Made by a program: the position numbers and the translations under genes. Of a DNA stretch of 64,000 nucleotides, positions 16,631 to 24,825 are shown in pieces. The notes beneath the pieces were generated by a model that saw nothing but the letters and a program-made list of their open reading frames with translations, was not told the DNA's origin and did no database searches. The first letter of the stretch is position 1. Each line of letters begins with the position of its first letter. Origin of the DNA: Dactylococcopsis salina PCC 8305 (lineage in GTDB: Bacteria > Cyanobacteriota > Cyanobacteriia > Cyanobacteriales > Rubidibacteraceae). Location: positions 3,369,840 to 3,433,839 of the forward strand of contig NC_019780.1 in assembly GCF_000317615.1 (NCBI RefSeq), written 5' to 3'.

Positions 16631-17911
16631 ATGTTGGATTTGATTAGCTTGGGTTTAATTACGGAATTATTCACAGGATGGGGGGAAACGCCACCTCCTC
16701 TGAAGCCGATACAACCACTACAGTGGGAGGAATCAGCGTTATTTTCTCTCCCTCATTCTCCTGAACCGATCATCAAAAAAATTGCAGAAAACTATTTACA
16801 AGATTTATCTAACATGGGGATTCCCCTGGACAGTCAAGGGGTTTGGTTCGCTTCTGATTGGTGGACTTTTTCCCAACATCGCGGAGAGATTTCTCAGTCG
16901 GCGGCTTCTTTAACGAAAATTGCCACCAGTTTAGCGGCTTTAGACACTTATGGGGTTAATTATCAGTTTGAAACTCTGGTGAGACACACGGGGGGAATTG
17001 AAGATGGGGTTTTAAAAGGGGATTTAGTGATTGAAGGGGGAGGTGATCCCTTTTTTGTCTGGGAGGAGGCGATCGCGCTCGGAAATCGCTTAAATGAATT
17101 AGGAATTGAAAAAATAAGCGGGAATTTAATTATTGTTGGTGATTTTTTTCTGAATTATCAACAAAATCCTCAAACTTCCGCTCAACTTTTCGCCCAAGCA
17201 CTCAATCATCAATTATGGTCACGAGAGATTCAAAAGCAATATAAACAACTCCCCTCGGAAATGCTGCGTCCACAAGTGCAAGTTTTAGGGAATATTCAGG
17301 TTAGTAATAACGCTGATTTTAAGAGTAATAAATTGCTAATTCGCCATCTTTCTCTGCCTTTAAGGGATATCCTTCAAGAAATGAATGTTTATAGTAATAA
17401 TAAAATGGCGGATTTAATCGCTCGATCGGTGGGGGGAGCGAAAATAGTCGAACAAAAAGTTATCGAAATTACACAAGTTTCTTCTGAAGAAGTACAATTA
17501 ATTAATGGTTCAGGATTAGGAATTGATAATCGCTTATCCCCTCGTGCTGTGGCGAAAATGTTACGGGCAATTCAACAACAATTAGAATCTGAGGGGGAAA
17601 CAATGGGAGCAATTTTACCTGTTACTGGAATTAATCGCGGTACTGTGCGCGATCGAGCCATCACCGAAGGAATTGCGGTAAAAACAGGCAGTTTATGGAA
17701 TGTTAGCGCTTTAGCGGGGGTGATTTCAACGAAGCGTCATGGCTTAGTTTATTTCACCATTATTAATCAAAATGGCAATCTGCAAACTTTCCGTAATCAA
17801 CAAGATCAGTTTCTACAACAATTAGATCAATCATGGCAAATTTCTAGATTTAAAAGTAATTCTCTGGTTCAATTAGGTGATCCCAAACGTAACCTTCCAG
17901 TGACCAGTTAA
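16631..17911 (+). CDS. dacB: D-alanyl-D-alanine carboxypeptidase (PBP4/DacB family, S13)
   Basis: A 426-residue peptidoglycan carboxypeptidase/endopeptidase. All three penicillin-binding motifs are present: SxxK in AASLTKIATSL (near residue 94), SxN in NVYSNNKMADL and KTG in AVKTGSLWN. The N-terminus is only weakly hydrophobic (MLDLISLGLITELF), so export is likely but the signal is atypical. The final codons, CCAGTGACCAGT then TAA, match the heptamer repeat that fills the next 300 bases, so the last residues (PVTS) are repeat-derived. Confidence 0.9.
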   Translation: MLDLISLGLITELFTGWGETPPPLKPIQPLQWEESALFSLPHSPEPIIKKIAENYLQDLSNMGIPLDSQGVWFASDWWTFSQHRGEISQSAASLTKIATSLAALDTYGVNYQFETLVRHTGGIEDGVLKGDLVIEGGGDPFFVWEEAIALGNRLNELGIEKISGNLIIVGDFFLNYQQNPQTSAQLFAQALNHQLWSREIQKQYKQLPSEMLRPQVQVLGNIQVSNNADFKSNKLLIRHLSLPLRDILQEMNVYSNNKMADLIARSVGGAKIVEQKVIEITQVSSEEVQLINGSGLGIDNRLSPRAVAKMLRAIQQQLESEGETMGAILPVTGINRGTVRDRAITEGIAVKTGSLWNVSALAGVISTKRHGLVYFTIINQNGNLQTFRNQQDQFLQQLDQSWQISRFKSNSLVQLGDPKRNLPVTS

Positions 17912-17917
17912 GCAGTT

Positions 17918-17945
17918 GCCAGTAGTTCTCAAACTTAATTAGTAA
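17918..17945. repeat. Anchor repeat next to the heptamer array
   Basis: The reverse complement reads TACTAATTAAGTTTGAGAAC then TACTGG. The same anchor borders heptamer arrays at 20980-21002 and 58692-58720, so anchor and array behave as one repeat unit. Confidence 0.65.
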
Positions 17946-17996
17946 TACCATGCGTGAACAATTAGTGCTACAAATTAACGACTTAGATTATTAATT

Positions 17997-18237
17997 CACT
18001 GGTCACTGGTCACTGATCACTGGTCACTGATCACTGGTCACTGGTCACTGATCACTGATCACTGGTCACTGGTCACTGGTCACTGATCACTGATCACTAA
18101 TTACTGGTCACTGGTCACTGGTCACTGGTCACTGGTCACTGATCACTAATTACTGGTCACTGATTACTGGTCACTGGTCACTGGTCACTAATTACTGGTC
18201 ACTGATTACTGGTCACTGGTCACTGATCACTGATCAC
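17997..18237. repeat. Heptamer tandem array (ACTGGTC/ACTGATC)
   Basis: About 34 consecutive 7-bp units, mostly ACTGGTC and ACTGATC with some ACTAATT and ACTGATT. The order of variants is irregular. There are no spacers, so it is not a CRISPR. It lies between dacB and ppa, ending 55 bases before the ppa ribosome binding site. Related arrays are at 20997-21066, 58575-58745 and 61791-62044. Confidence 0.92.
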
Positions 18238-18308
18238 GGTAAGATTAAACTCTTGGTGGGGAAAGTTATCCCCGATCATCGTTATTATTAATTTTGAGGA
18301 GAAAACCA

Positions 18309-18821
18309 TTGGATTTATCACGGATTCCCGCACAGCCGAAACCTGGTTTAGTCAACATTGTGATTGAAATTGCAGGGGGAAGCAAAAACAAATATGAGTT
18401 TGATAAAGACTTAAATACTTTCGCCCTCGATCGCGTGTTATATGCTTCTGTTCAATATCCCTACGACTATGGGTTCATTCCCAACACCCTCGCCGATGAT
18501 GGTGATCCCCTCGATGGGATGGTAATCATGGATCAACCGACTTTTCCTGGTTGTGTGATCACTGCTCGTCCCATTGGGATGTTAGAGATGATTGATGATG
18601 GCGATCGAGACGAAAAACTGCTCTGTGTTCCCGATAAAGACCCCCGATTCAAAGAAATCAATGCCCTTGGGCAAATTGCCCCTCACCGTCTCGATGAGAT
18701 TTCCGAATTTTTCGCCACCTATAAACGCTTAGAGAAGAAAGAAACGGAAATTTTAGGTTGGAAAGATGTGGACACCGTTAATGCTTTAGTCGAAAAGTGT
18801 GTGAAAGCGGTTAACGGTTAA
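18309..18821 (+). CDS. ppa: Inorganic pyrophosphatase
   Basis: Soluble family I pyrophosphatase, which hydrolyses PPi and pulls biosynthetic reactions forward. Conserved metal and substrate residues are seen in [19 protein letters not shown] and [10 protein letters not shown], then DDGDRDEKL and DPRF. There is no ATG near the start. I chose TTG 18309 (reading [13 protein letters not shown]), because TGAGGAGA at 18295-18302 gives a proper ribosome binding site; the family also starts there. This gives 170 residues. TTG 18294 is in frame but would lie over the binding site. Confidence 0.93.
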   Translation: MDLSRIPAQPKPGLVNIVIEIAGGSKNKYEFDKDLNTFALDRVLYASVQYPYDYGFIPNTLADDGDPLDGMVIMDQPTFPGCVITARPIGMLEMIDDGDRDEKLLCVPDKDPRFKEINALGQIAPHRLDEISEFFATYKRLEKKETEILGWKDVDTVNALVEKCVKAVNG

Positions 18822-18839
18822 TTCCATTCTATTCTTCCC

Positions 18840-19328
18840 TTACTGTGGAGACGTTCCTTGGAATGTCTCTACCTGCTTGGTTGTTGCTTCGTCACACTGA
18901 TCATTAAACTGGTTCACTAAACCCTTGTTGTTGTACATAACCATGGTGGTGGTTGGGTTGTCTTGGAAACCGATTTGTTGATAAAAATTTTGTTGATAAG
19001 TCGTCATTAAATACACTCGTTCAACACCAATTAAACGCGGATGTGCCAACATAGTTTCAACTAAGGTACTCCCTAAACCGACTCCTTGATATTCAGGATG
19101 AATCACCACATCCCAAATCGTCGCGCGGTAAACACAATCACTGGTGGCGCGAGAAAACCCAATTAAACGTTCTCCTTCCCAAACTGTAATCACGGGATTA
19201 CTATTCGCAATCGCCGTTTTTAATCCCGCTTCGGTTCGTCCTTGCGCCCAAAATGCAGTAAGGTTGAAGAGGTTTTGTAAAGCGGGAATATCGATCTGGT
19301 TTGAGTCGTCACAAAATTGAATTGGCAT
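18840..19328 (-). CDS. GNAT-family N-acetyltransferase
   Basis: A 162-residue GNAT protein; it transfers acetyl from acetyl-CoA to an unknown amine. The acetyl-CoA binding motif A is seen in VVIHPEYQGVGLGSTLVE, with the usual YLMTTYQQNFYQQIGF motif near the end. The last ten residues (VETFQGTSPQ) and the stop lie in a GAGACGTTCC/GGAATGTCTC palindrome, a dispersed repeat, so the natural C-terminus was probably replaced. It is followed upstream by an SDR gene 28 bases away in the same direction. Confidence 0.85.
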   Translation of the reverse strand: MPIQFCDDSNQIDIPALQNLFNLTAFWAQGRTEAGLKTAIANSNPVITVWEGERLIGFSRATSDCVYRATIWDVVIHPEYQGVGLGSTLVETMLAHPRLIGVERVYLMTTYQQNFYQQIGFQDNPTTTMVMYNNKGLVNQFNDQCDEATTKQVETFQGTSPQ

Positions 19329-19356
19329 TTTGTTCTTCGTTCTTCGTTATTTATGA

Positions 19357-20136
19357 TTAAGATGAGGTGCGTCGATGAACCATGGTTGAACCACTTTGAT
19401 CCGTTGGCATGACTAACATTTCACTCACATTAACGTGAGGAGGGCGAGTGGCGCAAAAATACACGACATCAGCAATATCTTCTGGGGAAAGGGGGGTTAA
19501 GCCTTGATAGGTTTTTTCGGCTTTTTCTTGTTCCCCACGAAATCGCACTAAGCTAAACTCGGTTTCCACTAAGCCTGGATCAACACAACTGACTCGCACT
19601 GGTGTTCCCAAGAGGTCTTGTTTTAAACCTTCTGATAGGGTGCGAACGGCGGCTTTAGTGGCGCAATAAACGTTTCCTTTGGGATAGGTTTGATGTCCCG
19701 CGATCGAGCCGATATTAATAATATGACCGCTTCCTCTTTCTACCATATTAGGCGCAATTTTTCGAGTCATGTAAAGCAACCCTTTGATATTGGTATCGAT
19801 CATTTCTTCCCAGTCTTCAATGCTTCCTTCCTGTAGGGGATTCAGTCCGCGACTTAATCCTGCATTATTGATTAAAACATCAATGTTTGACCAGGGAGAG
19901 GGAAGGGAGGAAAGAGATTGTTCTAAGGTCGCTCGATCGCGCACATCAAAGGAAAGTAAATAACACTCGCTTCCATACTCTGTTTTTAGTTCTTGGGCTA
20001 ATTCCTCTAAGCGGTCTTGACGACGTGCATTAAGAATTAACTTTGCTTTCCCCTGAGCAAATATTCTGGCACAAGCAGCCCCAAGGCCGCTACTCGCGCC
20101 AGTAATCAAAACGATTTTATCTTCGAGAGAGTTCAT
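19357..20136 (-). CDS. Short-chain dehydrogenase/reductase (YdfG-like)
   Basis: A 259-residue NAD(P)-dependent SDR. The Rossmann motif TGASSGLG lies at residues 13-20, NNAG near 90 and the catalytic YxxxK in VYCATKAAV near 155. The Arg after the first strand (NARRQDR) favours NADP(H). It resembles YdfG-type 3-hydroxy acid dehydrogenases, but the substrate is not decided. The start is ATG 20136; its first base overlaps the TGA of the upstream gene (TGATG), so the two are translationally coupled. Confidence 0.88.
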   Translation of the reverse strand: MNSLEDKIVLITGASSGLGAACARIFAQGKAKLILNARRQDRLEELAQELKTEYGSECYLLSFDVRDRATLEQSLSSLPSPWSNIDVLINNAGLSRGLNPLQEGSIEDWEEMIDTNIKGLLYMTRKIAPNMVERGSGHIINIGSIAGHQTYPKGNVYCATKAAVRTLSEGLKQDLLGTPVRVSCVDPGLVETEFSLVRFRGEQEKAEKTYQGLTPLSPEDIADVVYFCATRPPHVNVSEMLVMPTDQSGSTMVHRRTSS

Positions 20137-20966
20137 CAATCAGTTGGTTTGGAGTTTGACAACGCAGACATCGGAGAAATCACATTAACTCGTTCGGAAA
20201 TCAGGGTAATTCCATCATCTCGAACAATTATCGCAGACAGCCAGCGTTCCCCAGGTCGATCGATTTTTCCCAGTCGATAAATTCCACCAGCAGGTAGAAT
20301 TTCTAAATCAAGCTCTTGTGGGGCTAAATATTTACTGGAGGTGACTGCTTCTTCCAATGCTGTTCCTAACAAGATATCATTTCCCACTGGTTCGCGGACA
20401 ATCACATCAAAATTAAATTCTTCTCCTACTTCTACCTCATTGGGAGCATTGACTTTGACACGCGGCGCACTGCCAATATAGAGTCGGGAACTTTCTTCTA
20501 AGGTATTCTGAGAGACAATTTTACCATTGCGAAACCGTTGGCGCGATCGCAGCCGCGCATCTAAAAACGCTTCTTTTCCTTGGATTTCTCGCAATCCTCG
20601 GATACGAGTGACGGTTTCTGCTACGATCGCATCTCCCTCTCGTTCCCAACTTTGTAATTCTACCTGATAATCTAGTCGGGAATAGGTGTCCCAGAGTTGT
20701 TCGAGTTTTTGGGTTAAGGTTTCTACATTTAAACCCGATTCAGCGCTAAAGTTTTGACTATAAACCGATCGCACTGCTTCTAAATTACCATTATTGGCGG
20801 CGGTTTCTAATTGATTTAGCCGTTCGGTGAGAGTTTTTGGTGCTGTATTAGCGGGAGCGGCTTGAGCAACGGTACTCATTAACAAGAGCGCGATCGATGC
20901 GATGATATAGGAGAATGGGGTGCTTTTTTTTAGGAGATGATTTAGCATTTTTTTATAATCGATCAA
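20136..20966 (-). CDS. Exported hypothetical protein with NTF2-like domain
   Basis: A 276-residue protein with a signal peptide (FSYIIASIALLLMSTVAQAA). The region ~45-160 (LNQLETAANNGNLEAVRSVY, then SAESGLNVETLTQKLEQLW) looks like an NTF2/SnoaL-like domain. The rest is a beta-rich domain (RVKVNAPNEVEVGEEFNFDV). Function unknown. It is coupled to the SDR gene by a TGATG overlap; there is no other functional hint. Confidence 0.75.
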   Translation of the reverse strand: MIDYKKMLNHLLKKSTPFSYIIASIALLLMSTVAQAAPANTAPKTLTERLNQLETAANNGNLEAVRSVYSQNFSAESGLNVETLTQKLEQLWDTYSRLDYQVELQSWEREGDAIVAETVTRIRGLREIQGKEAFLDARLRSRQRFRNGKIVSQNTLEESSRLYIGSAPRVKVNAPNEVEVGEEFNFDVIVREPVGNDILLGTALEEAVTSSKYLAPQELDLEILPAGGIYRLGKIDRPGERWLSAIIVRDDGITLISERVNVISPMSALSNSKPTD

Positions 20967-20974
20967 TCTTTCAC

Positions 20975-21102
20975 TTTTACTAATTAAGTTTGAGAACTAC
21001 TGGTCACTGGTCACTGGTCACTGGTCACTGGTCACTGATCACTGGTCACTGATCACTGATCACTGATTAATGTTGGGTTTCGTTTCCTCCACCCAACCTA
21101 CA
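20975..21102. repeat. Anchor repeat, heptamer array and TTGGGT palindrome
   Basis: CTAATTAAGTTTGAGAACTA runs directly into ~10 heptamers (TGGTCAC/TGATCAC, to 21066), followed by a TTGGGT palindrome that ends before the gatC stop. Confidence 0.8.
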
Positions 21103-21104
21103 GA

Positions 21105-21395
21105 TTAGTCACTGCTCATAATTTGAGGCACACGGAAAAAGGTATCTTCCCGCGTTGGTGCTTGTTCTAACAACGCTTCGGTTTCTGCATAAGGAATTTC
21201 TTGATCCGATCGCGTGATATTACTGACATCGATCGCGCGGGTTGTGGGAGCAACATCTGTGGTGTCTAACTCATTGAGTTGTTCCACATATTCCAAAATC
21301 CCACTGAGTTGGCTAGTCAATTGTTGTTCTTCTTCTGGTGTTAGTTCTAAACGTGCTAAGTGAGCGACTTTTTGCACTTGTTCAAGATCAATCAT
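21105..21395 (-). CDS. gatC: Asp-tRNA(Asn)/Glu-tRNA(Gln) amidotransferase subunit C
   Basis: GatC stabilises the GatCAB enzyme that makes Gln-tRNA(Gln) in organisms without glutaminyl-tRNA synthetase, as in cyanobacteria. The 96-residue product has the family N-terminus, VQKVAHLARLELTPEEE, and the C-terminal RVPQIM. Length is normal. gatA and gatB are not in the window. The leader upstream on this strand is a long structured region (21415-21785). Confidence 0.93.
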   Translation of the reverse strand: MIDLEQVQKVAHLARLELTPEEEQQLTSQLSGILEYVEQLNELDTTDVAPTTRAIDVSNITRSDQEIPYAETEALLEQAPTREDTFFRVPQIMSSD

Positions 21396-21414
21396 CTTTT
21401 CTTCGTGCGGGAGA

Positions 21415-21785
21415 CTCCCTCTATACCCGAAGGGTTAGGGGGAGAGGAAAGCACGTCCTCCATTTAATGTGTTTACAAAAGGGAGTGAAGGGAGAGAGGT
21501 GTAGTCTCCCTTCAGTTCCCAATAATGGGAGACTTCGCTACACCGAGTTAAGTATGCTTCGCCAAGGTTTCTAAAGTTTGTCAAGCTAACAGCACTTTCT
21601 TAACCCGTTTAGGAATGTTTAACTGTTAACCACAGAGCAGGGAACTAGCACGTATTCCGAGGTGTGATGGCTTTAGAAACGTAGCCCTGAGCGAAGTCGA
21701 AGGGCTTAGGCTGGTCAACTTGTGGACTCCAAGAAGCCCCCGTTATAACCTCCCAAGAGGTTTAACGGTGGGTCGTTGACATTCA
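21415..21785 (+). ncRNA. Structured noncoding block, IS200/IS605-like right end
   Basis: There is no ORF of note but four strong stems: CTCCCTCTA/TAGGGGGAG (21415-21444), GGTGTAG+TCTCCC/GGGAGA+CTACACC (21498-21544), GTTTCTAAAG/CTTTAGAAAC (21567-21576 with 21671-21680), and CCGTTATAACCTC/GAGGTTTAACGG (21740-21768). The last is framed by AGAAGCCC and TCGTTGAC, as at right ends of tnpB-bearing IS elements, so this may be an omega-RNA-type remnant or a palindrome-associated element without a protein. On the minus strand it would be the gatC leader. No RNA family is assigned. Confidence 0.45.
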
Positions 21786-21792
21786 GTCTTTT

Positions 21793-22314
21793 CTAAAAAT
21801 AAACGTCGATGTCGGAACGACCAGTGGTTTTGAGCCAGTTTTGGGCTTCAATGTAGTTATTGGGGGCCATGCGAATCGCTTCTTTCCAGTATTCCGCCGC
21901 TTGATCGAAGAGTGCTTCTCCTTGTTCTTCTCGCCCTTCTTTTTTGGCTAAATCTCCCTGATGGTGGTAGATCACAGCGATATTATTCATGGCTTGGGGA
22001 AGACGGGGGTTATCTTCGATCGCTTTTTGGTAGTATTCCAGCGCTCTTTCATACTCACCATTACTGGTGTGAATTAAGGCTATATTATACAACACATAGC
22101 TTCGATCGTTCGGGTCTTCTTCTAGTTTTAAAGCCTCATAATAATTATCTAACGCCTCTGCATATTCCCCATCAGACTGCGCTGACATTCCATCTCGATA
22201 ATAGGTAAATGCTTCTTTTGATCGTTTTCCAGTGGGCAACATTTTGAGGATAATATCTGCCATCACTGTAAATGATTTATCAATGAAGTTATCGTTACGC
22301 TGTGTTCTTGGCAT
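21793..22314 (-). CDS. ycf3: Photosystem I assembly protein Ycf3
   Basis: Ycf3 is a tetratricopeptide chaperone at the thylakoid that helps assemble PsaA/PsaB. The 173-residue product has the conserved start [20 protein letters not shown] and three TPR units ([58 protein letters not shown]), at the family length. It is divergent from the GldA-like gene. The 147-base gap contains a TATAAT near 22413 in the rightward direction, without a clear -35 box. Confidence 0.96.
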   Translation of the reverse strand: MPRTQRNDNFIDKSFTVMADIILKMLPTGKRSKEAFTYYRDGMSAQSDGEYAEALDNYYEALKLEEDPNDRSYVLYNIALIHTSNGEYERALEYYQKAIEDNPRLPQAMNNIAVIYHHQGDLAKKEGREEQGEALFDQAAEYWKEAIRMAPNNYIEAQNWLKTTGRSDIDVYF

Positions 22315-22461
22315 CGCTGTTCTTAGATTACATCATCTACATTACGTTTACTTTTACTTTAACTGATCGCTCGATCGAGATGGACTTTAATCGCTTATTG
22401 AATTAACACTGGACTATAATTGTCAATTGTACGTTATTAATTTGTAACACTGAATTTTTTA

Positions 22462-23604
22462 ATGAAGCAACAAACGAAAGTCTCCACCTCTTCTCAGGTG
22501 ACAACCTTACAGGTGTCTCCAGGACAGATCATGCGCGGCAAAGGTGCAATTACAGAAGCTGGGGCAAATATTGCTCAGTTGGGAAAACGTCCCTTGATCA
22601 TTGGGGGCGATCGCGCTTTAAAATTAATTCAACCTTTATTAGCGCCACTTTGCCAAGAACATGATCTCACGATAACCAGTGCTTCTCATTACCCCGACTC
22701 TTGCGAAAAATCACAGCAAACGCTACAAGCGGTCGTTTCTGATCACCAAGCAGACTTAATTATTGGTGTCGGTGGTGGCAAAGCATTAGATATGGCGAAA
22801 TTAGTTGCTTCCCAGTGTCAGTTACCCATGGTTACGATTCCCACGTCTGGCGCAACTTGTGCCGCTTGGACAGCCCTATCGAATCTCTACACAGAAGCAG
22901 GGGCTTTCCTCTATGATGTTCCCCTTCCCTACCCTCCCAACTTACTGATTCTCGACTACGATTTAATCGAAACCGCACCGAAACGCACTCTCATTGCTGG
23001 TATTGGTGACGCTCTCGCGAAATGGTACGAAGCATCGGTGAGTAGTGGTCACGCCACCGCCAGTTTAACCATTGCTGCGGTGCAACAAGCGCGAGTGTTA
23101 CGGGATATCCTACTGCAAAAGTCAGCAACTGCGCTGGAAAATCCAGGGGGAGCAGTTTGGCAAGAAATTGTTGACGCAACGGTATTACTGCCAGGTGTCA
23201 TTGGCGGTTTAGGTGGCGCAAATTGTCGCACAGTTGCCGCTCATGCCATCCATAATGGGTTAACCCATATAGAAGCGACTCACAACATCCTTCATGGCGA
23301 AAAGGTTGCTTATGGGATTTTAGTGCAACTGCGGTTAGAAGAAATGGTGGAGAATAACCAATTGGCAGCAACAGCGCGACAGCAATTATTAGAATTTTAT
23401 TCCGAAATCGGTTTACCAAAGAGCCTTGAGGATTTAGGATTAGAGAACGTGACTTTAACTCAGTTGCAGCAAGTTGCGGAAATTGCTTGTGCGCCTAATT
23501 CTGATATTCATCGTTTACCTTTTACAGTAGAGCCGACGGAATTAGTGGCGGCAATGGTTTCGACAACGGTAACTGTTAATAGCAAAGCTGCGGCTAAGGT
23601 TTAG
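22462..23604 (+). CDS. Iron-containing alcohol/glycerol dehydrogenase family protein (GldA-like)
   Basis: A 380-residue dehydroquinate synthase-like/iron-ADH protein. NAD binding is shown by IIGVGGGKALDMAK and TIPTSGATCAAWT. Metal ligands are Asp in GIGDALAKW and His in AAHAIHNGLTH and HNILHGEKVAYG. The GGGKALD pattern and GDALAKWYE resemble GldA, so it probably oxidises glycerol or a similar polyol with NAD. It is followed 12 bases later by an aminotransferase, probably one transcription unit. Confidence 0.85.
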   Translation: MKQQTKVSTSSQVTTLQVSPGQIMRGKGAITEAGANIAQLGKRPLIIGGDRALKLIQPLLAPLCQEHDLTITSASHYPDSCEKSQQTLQAVVSDHQADLIIGVGGGKALDMAKLVASQCQLPMVTIPTSGATCAAWTALSNLYTEAGAFLYDVPLPYPPNLLILDYDLIETAPKRTLIAGIGDALAKWYEASVSSGHATASLTIAAVQQARVLRDILLQKSATALENPGGAVWQEIVDATVLLPGVIGGLGGANCRTVAAHAIHNGLTHIEATHNILHGEKVAYGILVQLRLEEMVENNQLAATARQQLLEFYSEIGLPKSLEDLGLENVTLTQLQQVAEIACAPNSDIHRLPFTVEPTELVAAMVSTTVTVNSKAAAKV

Positions 23605-23616
23605 AATCGGCATTTT

Positions 23617-24819
23617 GTGAAGGAAACTAAGAAAACGATGGGATATCTACCAACCCCTGCTGAACGATTAAACGCCCTTCCTCCCTATGTGTTTGCTCGT
23701 CTGGATGAATTGAAGGCAAAAGCGCGAGAACAAGGCTTAGATTTAATAGATTTGGGGATGGGAAACCCAGATGGCTTTGCTCCCTCTCCTGTGATTGAGG
23801 CGGCGATTAATGCTTTGAAGGTGAGAGAAAATCACGGTTATCCGCCGTTTGAGGGGACGGGTAGTTTTCGCGCTTCGATCGCGCGGTGGTATCATCGTCG
23901 TTATGGGGTGAATTTATCTCCAGACAGTGAGGCGTTACCGCTCATTGGCTCAAAGGAAGGGTTAACCCATCTCGCTTTAGCTTATGTTAATCCTGGGGAT
24001 TTAGTTTTAGTTCCCTCTCCTGCTTATCCTGCTCATTTTCGCGGCCCCCTCATTGCTGGTGGTAAACTCCATCAAATGGTTTTAACGCCCGAACAAGACT
24101 GGTTAATTGATTTAAGTGCAATTCCAGAAGATGTGGCGCAACAGAGCAAGATTTTATATTTCAATTATCCCAGTAATCCCACCACTGCGGTTGCACCGAG
24201 GGAGTTTTTCGAGGAAATTGTGGCGTTTGCTCGTCATTACTCGATTTTATTGGTACATGATCTCTGTTATGCGGAATTGGCGTTTGATGGCTATCAACCG
24301 ACGAGTGTTTTAGAAATTCCAGGGGCGAAGGAAATTAGTGTGGAGTTTCACACCCTCTCGAAAACCTATAGTATGGCAGGATGGCGTGTGGGGTTTGTGG
24401 TGGGAAATAGTAAAATTATCCAAGGACTGCGGACGCTGAAAACCAATATGGATTATGGGATTTTTTCGGCGGTACAAGCGGCGGCGGAAACGGCGTTAGA
24501 TTTGCCAGATAGTTATGTGGAAACCGCCCAACAGCGTTATCAGCAACGACGGGATTTTTTAGTGGCTGGGTTAGAAGCGTTAGGTTGGAAGATTCCGAAA
24601 CCGAAGGCGACAATGTATTTATGGGTTAAGTGTCCAAGGGGGCGAAGTTCGACGGATTTTGCTTTGGATACGTTGCAGAAAACGGGTGTGGTGGTTACGC
24701 CAGGGAATGCTTTTGGAGAGGCGGGAGAAGGGTATGTGAGGATTAGTTTAATTGAATCGATCGATCGCTTGCAAGAGGTTTTAAATCGCTTTCAACAAGC
24801 AGGGATTCGTTATAAGTAA
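23617..24819 (+). CDS. PLP-dependent aminotransferase, class I/II (AlaC/LL-DAP aminotransferase-like)
   Basis: A 400-residue fold-type I aminotransferase. The start is GTG 23617; ATG 23638 (MGYLPTPAERL) is an equally good choice and gives 393 residues. The stretch LIDLGMGNPDG is shared with AlaC-type glutamate-pyruvate aminotransferases and with LL-diaminopimelate aminotransferases. The PLP lysine lies in HTLSKTYSMAGWRVGF, with Asn/Asp/Tyr contacts in NYPSNPTT and VHDLCYAELAF and the carboxylate Arg in GYVRISL. The exact donor and acceptor are not decided by sequence. Confidence 0.88.
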   Translation: MKETKKTMGYLPTPAERLNALPPYVFARLDELKAKAREQGLDLIDLGMGNPDGFAPSPVIEAAINALKVRENHGYPPFEGTGSFRASIARWYHRRYGVNLSPDSEALPLIGSKEGLTHLALAYVNPGDLVLVPSPAYPAHFRGPLIAGGKLHQMVLTPEQDWLIDLSAIPEDVAQQSKILYFNYPSNPTTAVAPREFFEEIVAFARHYSILLVHDLCYAELAFDGYQPTSVLEIPGAKEISVEFHTLSKTYSMAGWRVGFVVGNSKIIQGLRTLKTNMDYGIFSAVQAAAETALDLPDSYVETAQQRYQQRRDFLVAGLEALGWKIPKPKATMYLWVKCPRGRSSTDFALDTLQKTGVVVTPGNAFGEAGEGYVRISLIESIDRLQEVLNRFQQAGIRYK

Positions 24820-24825
24820 TAATCA

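Noticed and set aside
17997-18237. Heptamer array as a CRISPR
   Set aside because: Units are 7 bp and contiguous, with no spacers and no cas genes nearby.
21445-21700. Known RNAs (RNase P RNA, tmRNA, 6S) in the ycf3-gatC gap
   Set aside because: Signature bases of RNase P RNA and tmRNA are absent; 6S could not be supported from sequence alone.
21405-21790. Group II intron (GTGCG near 21405)
   Set aside because: No domain V, no reverse transcriptase and no exon function fit; the IS200/IS605-type end is a better explanation.
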